Origin: a virus
Length of the DNA stretch: 64,000 nucleotides
Direction: 5' to 3' (one strand)
Virus record (IMG/VR): IMGVR_UViG_3300025413_000017
Coordinates: 1 to 64,000 of that record
Shown here: piece after piece, positions 59,582-64,000 of the stretch
Numbering within the stretch: position 1 is the stretch's first letter
Layout of the letters: the number at the start of each line of letters is the position of its first letter
The notes under the pieces: generated by a model
The model's database searches: none
What the model was told of the DNA's origin: nothing
What the model saw: only the letters and a program-made list of their open reading frames with translations
Made by a program: the position numbers and the translations under genes

Positions 59582-60106
59582 TTAGTTAACGCCAACAGGC
59601 ACTAGGCGGATAACAATTTGGGTTGGCCCAAGAACGTCAATAAGTTCAGCAACTGGAGTGGCGTTAGCGTTAGGAGCAGCTGAAGTCAGCATTCCCTTAG
59701 CAGAACCTGTACCTGCGTACAAGAATGTACGGGCACCAGTTGTTGATACTGAGTATGATTGAGTAGTGTCAAAAGCAGGAGCCGTAATGGTGAAGAAAGC
59801 ATTCTCACCACCGAGCCATACGGCCCAGGCGTTAACTCCAACTTGAGTCACATCATCAATGTTTGGGTTGCGGTCCAAGCAACTTAGACCAAATGGCTTT
59901 GGACTAGTTGATGCACCTGTAGCCGTGTTTCCATCGAATAGAGCAACAGTGTCGGGGCCGGTTCTGTAGACGACCATACCCGAGTAAATGTTACCCGTCT
60001 CCGAAGGATCCAGGAAAGTGTTGTATGGAGTAGCTTCGTACTTCTCATACAACGGACTGCACGTACGGTGCACTCCTACGTTGGCAACAGAGTTTAGCTG
60101 TAGCAT
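59582..60106 (-). CDS. Capsid decoration-like protein
   Basis: A 174-residue protein directly before the capsid gene. It reads as a small beta-barrel: GNIYSGMVVYRTGPDTVALF, PFGLSCLDRNPNIDD, NAWAVWLGGENAFFTITAPA, ARTFLYAGTGSAKGML. This text is like head decoration or gpD-type stabilising proteins in other phages, where a VWxGG-x-N/GD segment occurs in the barrel. It would coat or tighten the expanded capsid. The TAA lies 16 bases before the capsid ATG. Confidence 0.65.
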   Translation of the reverse strand: MLQLNSVANVGVHRTCSPLYEKYEATPYNTFLDPSETGNIYSGMVVYRTGPDTVALFDGNTATGASTSPKPFGLSCLDRNPNIDDVTQVGVNAWAVWLGGENAFFTITAPAFDTTQSYSVSTTGARTFLYAGTGSAKGMLTSAAPNANATPVAELIDVLGPTQIVIRLVPVGVN

Positions 60107-60126
60107 ATTTCTTTCTCCTTATGGGA

Positions 60127-61512
60127 TTATTTTAGTGTCATTAGCCAATCGTCAGCCTGTACGGACTGGCGAGTGACAGTTGAGGCAGTCGTCATACGAC
60201 CCATCTCGGGCAGGCGGTTTGCACCACTAGCCACTTTTTGGCTCCGGGGCTGACGGGCCCCAGACTCTTCGAGCATGTCGAGGCTAGCTTTAAAACCAGC
60301 AAGCTTTGCATCTGACATTTGCTCAAACTTTGCAACGTGCTTCATACGGTCATCTTCTGTGACCATACCAAGACGCTCAAGACGCTCTACAACCTGTAGT
60401 GCATCGAAAATCTTTTCACGACTTGCTTGAACCGAAGCAACAGTGCCTGCATATGGGGCAAGTGCTGGGTTAGTTCCATCGTAAGGGAATGGGTTACGGT
60501 CATCGTCCGCTTGTGGAGTCTTACCGGTTTCTGAACCATCATTGTAGTAGTTTACGTAACCAGCATCTTCGCCGTTTACTTCTTCTGGAACTTCAACGTT
60601 GGTAGTGTGGTCAGGAGTAACTGCATCTTGGTAGGTGAAGTGACTTCCTGAATCATCAAGGTTACGAACATCTGTGATTTGGAGTGTCTCTTGGTTACCG
60701 TTAGTGGCTTCCTTTGGCTTCTTCTTACCGTCACAGTTCTCAGTCTTGCAACCAGGACCAGAGCACCATTCAGTGCGCTCAGCAAGCTTAGCAGCCTTCT
60801 TCTCGGACTTCTTCTTCTTTTTCTTGTCCTTCTTTTCCTTCATTTTTTCTACAAAATCGTCTTCATCTTTGTCATCCTCATCCTTGTCGTCTGAGTCTTC
60901 GTCCTTAGAAGCAAACTTATTGATTTCTTCAAGGTAACCCTCAAGGGCCTGAAGTTCTTCGTAAGCCTGCTTGTAATCAGCAGTTACGATAAGGTTGTCT
61001 TCGATTTCATTTACTAGACCAGCAACTGTACCTACTGAGTAAACTACATCTTGGTCATTAGAGGCAACACGAGCAAAATCAATTGCTGAAGTTGAGGCTG
61101 TGAAAAGGTTTGTGAAGTCGAAGTCAGATTGACTGTCAATAGCGTCACGAATTTCACGGCTTGCCTTGTAAACATTGTAGAGTGTGTCGTCTAGAGTATC
61201 TTCAGTTGAAGCATACATTTCACGACCTTCTGGGTAAACAGCACTTGAACCAGGACCACCAACAATTTCACCATTTTCGGCTGCATCAAGGTCTTGAACG
61301 TTAAGTACACGCTCTGCTGGGGTATTAGCTACCCAATCGGCCATTTCTTCTGCAGGTGCAGGTGCTTGACTACTTAGACCAAATGGACCATCAAGGTACA
61401 AGTTAGTAGTCTGGTCATATGGCATTTGGCGTGGAGTAGTTGAGCCTGGAAGACCTCTCTCCTGCCAAGCATTTTCTGCTTCTTTAACAAGTTCATCGTC
61501 AAATCGACTCAT
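60127..61512 (-). CDS. Scaffold/prohead core-like protein with Cys cluster
   Basis: A 461-residue protein in the scaffold position between protease and capsid genes. Residues 1-190 are acidic and helical; about 195-245 is an extreme charge run (Asp/Glu-rich DEDSDDKDEDDKDEDD followed by Lys-rich KKDKKKKKKSEKKAAK); next come three Cys (CSGPGCKTENC, about 250-261) that may bind zinc. The C-terminal 100 residues are helical and basic (SREKIFDALQVVERLERLGM). Scaffold proteins commonly bind capsid through a basic C-terminal helix. Overlaps the gene before it by 4 bases. Confidence 0.65.
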   Translation of the reverse strand: MSRFDDELVKEAENAWQERGLPGSTTPRQMPYDQTTNLYLDGPFGLSSQAPAPAEEMADWVANTPAERVLNVQDLDAAENGEIVGGPGSSAVYPEGREMYASTEDTLDDTLYNVYKASREIRDAIDSQSDFDFTNLFTASTSAIDFARVASNDQDVVYSVGTVAGLVNEIEDNLIVTADYKQAYEELQALEGYLEEINKFASKDEDSDDKDEDDKDEDDFVEKMKEKKDKKKKKKSEKKAAKLAERTEWCSGPGCKTENCDGKKKPKEATNGNQETLQITDVRNLDDSGSHFTYQDAVTPDHTTNVEVPEEVNGEDAGYVNYYNDGSETGKTPQADDDRNPFPYDGTNPALAPYAGTVASVQASREKIFDALQVVERLERLGMVTEDDRMKHVAKFEQMSDAKLAGFKASLDMLEESGARQPRSQKVASGANRLPEMGRMTTASTVTRQSVQADDWLMTLK

Positions 61513-62150
61513 TGTTTCTCCTCGTTGGTTTCTTCAGGCTTTTGGCCTTTTTGATTTTGAAAGAATTCATCCTGGGCTACTGCCTGGAGTGCATCCTTAC
61601 CTCTAGTAACCTTATCTGAAGAAGCAACCTGGTCATCATCTAGCATGTTTCCAATACTAGCTTTCTTGGTCTTCTTCTTAAGTTTACTTTTTTGTTTCTT
61701 TATTTTTTCTTTTACTGAGTGTTCAGCGGAAGGAATAAATCTGTTCTTTTTATTTTTAATAAGATCTGGATGTACACCTGTAAAAGAAGGACTTCTGTGA
61801 TTAAGTTCATCAGGAGGTGTTTCATGTCCACACTGCGGATTTTCGCACTGTATATTGAATCCCCTACGACCACACTTCGGGCACTTCTTTTCTTTTCCTG
61901 CTGGTGGAGCCGTAAAGTAATCAGTAAAGGCTAGGCTTTTAAAAGCTGCCTTTTGTTGAATCCCTTGCGACTCTTGCCACTCTTTGATTGCTTCCATGAC
62001 TTCTGGACTTACAAAAGCACAGTCTTCACAGATACCACCTCGGTAATTAGTCCCCTGGCATTGAGGGCAGTCACCTAGCACAGTAATGTTAATTCTTATA
62101 ACTTCCAAAGCCTCTTTAATGAGGTTTTCAGAAACTTTCATAATTGGCAT
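61509..62150 (-). CDS. Zinc-ribbon head-morphogenesis protein
   Basis: A 213-residue protein, started at ATG 62150 (MPIMKVSENLIKEALEV) which overlaps the protease stop (TAATG). Two zinc ribbons are visible: CPQCQGTNYRGGICEDC at about 28-44 and CPKCGRRGFNIQCENPQCGH at about 89-108. The remaining half is basic, with KEKIKKQKSKLKKKTKKAS. It lies between prohead protease and scaffold. A core, packaging or nucleic-acid-binding role is possible. It overlaps the scaffold gene by 4 bases (ATGA). Confidence 0.65.
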   Translation of the reverse strand: MPIMKVSENLIKEALEVIRINITVLGDCPQCQGTNYRGGICEDCAFVSPEVMEAIKEWQESQGIQQKAAFKSLAFTDYFTAPPAGKEKKCPKCGRRGFNIQCENPQCGHETPPDELNHRSPSFTGVHPDLIKNKKNRFIPSAEHSVKEKIKKQKSKLKKKTKKASIGNMLDDDQVASSDKVTRGKDALQAVAQDEFFQNQKGQKPEETNEEKQ

Positions 62151-62827
62151 TATTGTACGTACTTCTTTTGTAGCAGCCAAGCAGATTCATCGGCTGGGTC
62201 AAATACATAACTCAACTCGAAAAAGTTTGGCTTGTGGCAGTTTTCCCAAACAAGGCTTTCCACACGCTTGCCTTGCTTGTAAACAACTACCTTGCGACCT
62301 TTTAATGCAGGAATGTGAGTACAGTATTCTGCAGGCTTACTTGCATACCTTCCACAGGCACTACAAGTTGTACCGGCCACATCTGCACCCATACTTACAG
62401 CATTTAATCTATCTTCCATAATGGCCTTTGCCAACTTTGGAAAACTTTGAGCATCTACTTCCATAAGGCAATAGACACTAGCATCAACAATTCCACTCGC
62501 CAATTTTGTTTCACGATAAATAGCATCCTTGATTACTCCACGAGCTCTCTTTGGATCTTGATTATTGTGTTCAACAAAAACTGGGCGACCAATAAAGGTC
62601 TTGTAACCTTGCTTAATCTCATCTACTGGCCAACCATCATAGTTAGCATTTACACGAGAACTAATAGCACGAGCTACAGTATAGACAAAACCCTTTTTTT
62701 CTGAAAACTTAAAGTCATCAAAAGTTACTGGGTGAAGGTCAATACTTTCACGCTTACCCAAAGCAGATGTGGATGTACCACCCATCAACGTGACTGTAGG
62801 AGCGCCGAATTTAATCATGATATGCAT
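62150..62827 (-). CDS. Prohead protease
   Basis: A 225-residue protein of the gp21/S77-like prohead protease group: GRPVFVEHNNQDPKRARGVI places the catalytic His at 87, and MEDRLNAVSMGADV places the catalytic Ser at 145. A Cys-rich segment follows (CSACGRYASKPAEYCTHI; Cys155, Cys158, Cys169, His171), a zinc-knuckle-like insert known in proteases of several large phages. It cuts scaffold and capsid arms during maturation. The start could be Met1 or Met4 (MIKFGAP). Confidence 0.85.
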   Translation of the reverse strand: MHIMIKFGAPTVTLMGGTSTSALGKRESIDLHPVTFDDFKFSEKKGFVYTVARAISSRVNANYDGWPVDEIKQGYKTFIGRPVFVEHNNQDPKRARGVIKDAIYRETKLASGIVDASVYCLMEVDAQSFPKLAKAIMEDRLNAVSMGADVAGTTCSACGRYASKPAEYCTHIPALKGRKVVVYKQGKRVESLVWENCHKPNFFELSYVFDPADESAWLLQKKYVQ

Positions 62828-62876
62828 TACCTTGCATAATTAAACAACCCCTTTACATTGTCCCAAACTAGGGATT

Positions 62877-63281
62877 TTATTGATGTTCATTTCTTCTAGA
62901 AAGCAACTCTTTTAATTCACTTAACATTATTTTGTGTTCTTCACTTACACTTAAGTGATAGGCTGCAAGTTCAGCAGCAATTCGGTCTGCTCTTTTGGCG
63001 GCGATGAGAAGGATTGCTCCCTGTAAACCAGCGAGGGTTGAGAGCATAAGGTTAAGAAGGATAAACGGGTAAACATCGAAAGGGTGATGTGAGTATCCGT
63101 TGTAAAGCATCCATGTAATCATTAAAACTACAAATGCAAAGACAAAAGGCCACGAACCCATGCCATGACGCATAGCGTCTGCAGCTTTTTCCCCTAATGT
63201 TCTATCATTTCCAGACCTAACATGTGGGTGATAATCCCAGTGACTTACTTTTTTAATCGTCCGCATCAAGTAAACCTTCAT
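62877..63281 (-). CDS. DUF1003 membrane protein
   Basis: A 134-residue protein with the DUF1003 pattern: a soluble start, GSWPFVFAFVVLMITWML (first membrane helix, about 42-59), PFDVYPFILLNLMLSTLAGL (second helix) then QGAILLIAAKRADRIAAELA, and a helical C-terminus. DUF1003 proteins are found across bacteria; function unclear. The start could be the Met at 63266 (MRTIKKVSHW). It overlaps gene 63253-63594. A role in lysis or membrane remodelling is speculation. Confidence 0.85.
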   Translation of the reverse strand: MKVYLMRTIKKVSHWDYHPHVRSGNDRTLGEKAADAMRHGMGSWPFVFAFVVLMITWMLYNGYSHHPFDVYPFILLNLMLSTLAGLQGAILLIAAKRADRIAAELAAYHLSVSEEHKIMLSELKELLSRRNEHQ

Positions 63282-63594
63282 GATAACCTAGATGACGGTT
63301 TAAATCACGACCAATACTGTCTACCTTGTGTTCTACACGGTCCCACTGGTCTTTAGAGCTAGAACCACCATTGTTTCGGTGTTGAGAAAGTAGTTGTTCA
63401 AACTTGTCATCCATGTCTGCTTTAGTAGCAGCAAGTTCTTTTTCAATTCGACTTAATTCTTTTGAATTGTGATGAGTGAAGTATTTTTGAACTACTTTAG
63501 CTAGTGCTGCTAAAGCACCAACGGTGAAAAATGCATTAGCAATATAGCCAAACCAAACATTTGAAGAGTTAAAAAAATTGGAAGCAAAAAACAT
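63253..63594 (-). CDS. Small membrane protein, holin-like
   Basis: A 113-residue protein with one predicted transmembrane helix (about 14-32, FGYIANAFFTVGALAALAKV), then a coiled coil (ELSRIEKELAATKADMDDKF) and a second helix (WDRVEHKVDSIGRDLNRHLG). This N-in or N-out single-span plan with a cytoplasmic coiled coil occurs in some holins and Rz-type helpers. With DUF1003 next to it, a lysis pair is possible, but the lysin candidates lie far away. Function not proven. Confidence 0.6.
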   Translation of the reverse strand: MFFASNFFNSSNVWFGYIANAFFTVGALAALAKVVQKYFTHHNSKELSRIEKELAATKADMDDKFEQLLSQHRNNGGSSSKDQWDRVEHKVDSIGRDLNRHLGYHEGLLDADD

Positions 63595-63596
63595 CT

Positions 63597-63776
63597 TTAC
63601 TCTTTAGTATAAATACTATTACTAAGATCTAGGTCATCAAAGTTGCGGGCAAGGGTACCCTCACCTTCTTCAATGATTGAAATCTTTTCAAGATTACTAA
63701 CTATACTAAGAAATGCCAAAGTAGGTTTTGCAGTCTTAGGAAGTATGGTTGGTTGTTTGTCTAGGAAACGGCTCAT
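63597..63776 (-). CDS. 59-residue protein
   Basis: A short ORF (MSRFLDKQPTILPKTAKPTL, then FLSIVSNLEKISIIEEGEGT, ending LSNSIYTKE). The ATG overlaps the TGA of the ORF before it (ATGA), and its stop comes 2 bases before the next ATG. The segment ISIIEEGEGTLARNFDDLDL looks like part of a small folded protein. I do not recognise it. The coupling supports it as a real gene. Confidence 0.6.
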   Translation of the reverse strand: MSRFLDKQPTILPKTAKPTLAFLSIVSNLEKISIIEEGEGTLARNFDDLDLSNSIYTKE

Positions 63777-64000
63777 TCAGGGTTCTCCTCATTTGAAAAC
63801 TTATCTAGTCCTGCCCCATCAATCTTAGGGTAGTCCATTCCACCATCACTGCTTGCATGGGCATCAGTATCTGAAGTTGGAACCATAGCATCTGTTCCTT
63901 CTATGACTGAAGCCAAGTGTTCTTTAAATTCATCTTCGTTAAATTTTTGATAACTATCGTCAACAATGATTTGCATACCCTTAGCAAGTTTCATACGCTT
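63773..64000 (-). CDS. Partial protein at the window edge
   Basis: At least 73 residues, reading from the window edge (MKLAKGMQIIVDDSYQKFNE, acidic, ending DKFSNEENPE). The frame stays open through the last six bases, so the true start may lie outside the window. Given that the next genes are protease and scaffold, this could be the acidic C-terminal end of a portal or another head protein, but nothing in the visible sequence proves it. Confidence 0.5.
   Translation of the reverse strand, partial: KRMKLAKGMQIIVDDSYQKFNEDEFKEHLASVIEGTDAMVPTSDTDAHASSDGGMDYPKIDGAGLDKFSNEENPE

Noticed and set aside
59565-59595. Ten extra N-terminal residues on the major capsid protein
   Set aside because: They need a TTG start inside the previous gene, whereas ATG 59565 has a proper AAGGA; the same reasoning moved the starts at 22884, 23682, 30833 and 34829.
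60674-60937. Plus-strand ORFs of 71-87 residues rich in Ser and Phe
   Set aside because: They are the complement of the Asp/Lys charge run in the scaffold-like gene and have no ribosome site.

Overview
The window is a stretch of a tailed-phage genome. All recognisable genes and all tRNAs lie on the minus strand, so transcription runs from 64000 toward 1. The virion is a contractile-tail (myovirus) type: major capsid protein, prohead protease, tail sheath and tube, frameshifted tail chaperone, tape measure, GPW/gp25-like and baseplate-J-like wedge proteins are all present. The host is probably an actinobacterium, because the phage carries a WhiB-family regulator, an Rpf-like muralytic protein, an MSMEG_6728-family protein and a proteasome/HslV-like Ntn hydrolase. 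By eye the DNA is clearly AT-rich, so a low-GC actinobacterium (for example freshwater plankton) is a better guess than Mycobacterium or Streptomyces. That host guess is inference.

Layout in transcription order. 64000-56700: head module, with a partial ORF at the edge, small membrane proteins including DUF1003, prohead protease, zinc-ribbon protein, scaffold-like protein, a decoration-like protein, major capsid protein and small virion proteins. No terminase or certain portal is inside the window. 56100-32960: a very large fibre/adhesin region. Several paralogues share an N-terminal anchor module (A) and alternate with glycine-rich tip-like proteins (B); one giant gene fuses A and B. The region ends with a highly repetitive basic protein, an NlpC/P60 endolysin and an Ig-like/glycine-rich fibre. 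32950-26160: neck and connector proteins, sheath, tube, another virion protein and the tail chaperone pair with a CCCAAAA -1 slippery site. 26150-10590: tape measure, hub, collar fibre, gp25-like and baseplate J proteins, ending with a discoidin-like baseplate protein. 10560-1: accessory genes, namely an SNF2-type helicase, the Rpf-like protein, WhiB, three glycosyltransferases, a tRNA cluster (Arg, Ser, Tyr) with an unexplained hairpin RNA in a tRNA-sized slot, tiny coupled ORFs, the proteasome-like protein, a MerR-like protein, a P-loop kinase-like protein and the MSMEG_6728-family protein.

Genes are packed tightly. Many stops and starts overlap as TAATG or ATGA, and this fixed several starts downstream of the longest possible ORF. 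Where gaps exist, sigma70-like promoters of the form TTGATT/TTGAAA - 17 nt - TATAAT can be read before the tRNA cluster, the Rpf gene, the helicase, gene 1884-2564 and gene 3507-3809, which suggests transcription of the accessory block by host RNA polymerase.

The most unusual items are the phage proteasome-like protein, the 55-nt hairpin RNA carrying an 11-nt copy of the 16S rRNA anti-Shine-Dalgarno sequence, a tRNA-Ser with anticodon ACT, the basic repeat protein, and the A/B fibre array with a beta-propeller inserted in one anchor module. Functions given without named motifs are inferences from position.
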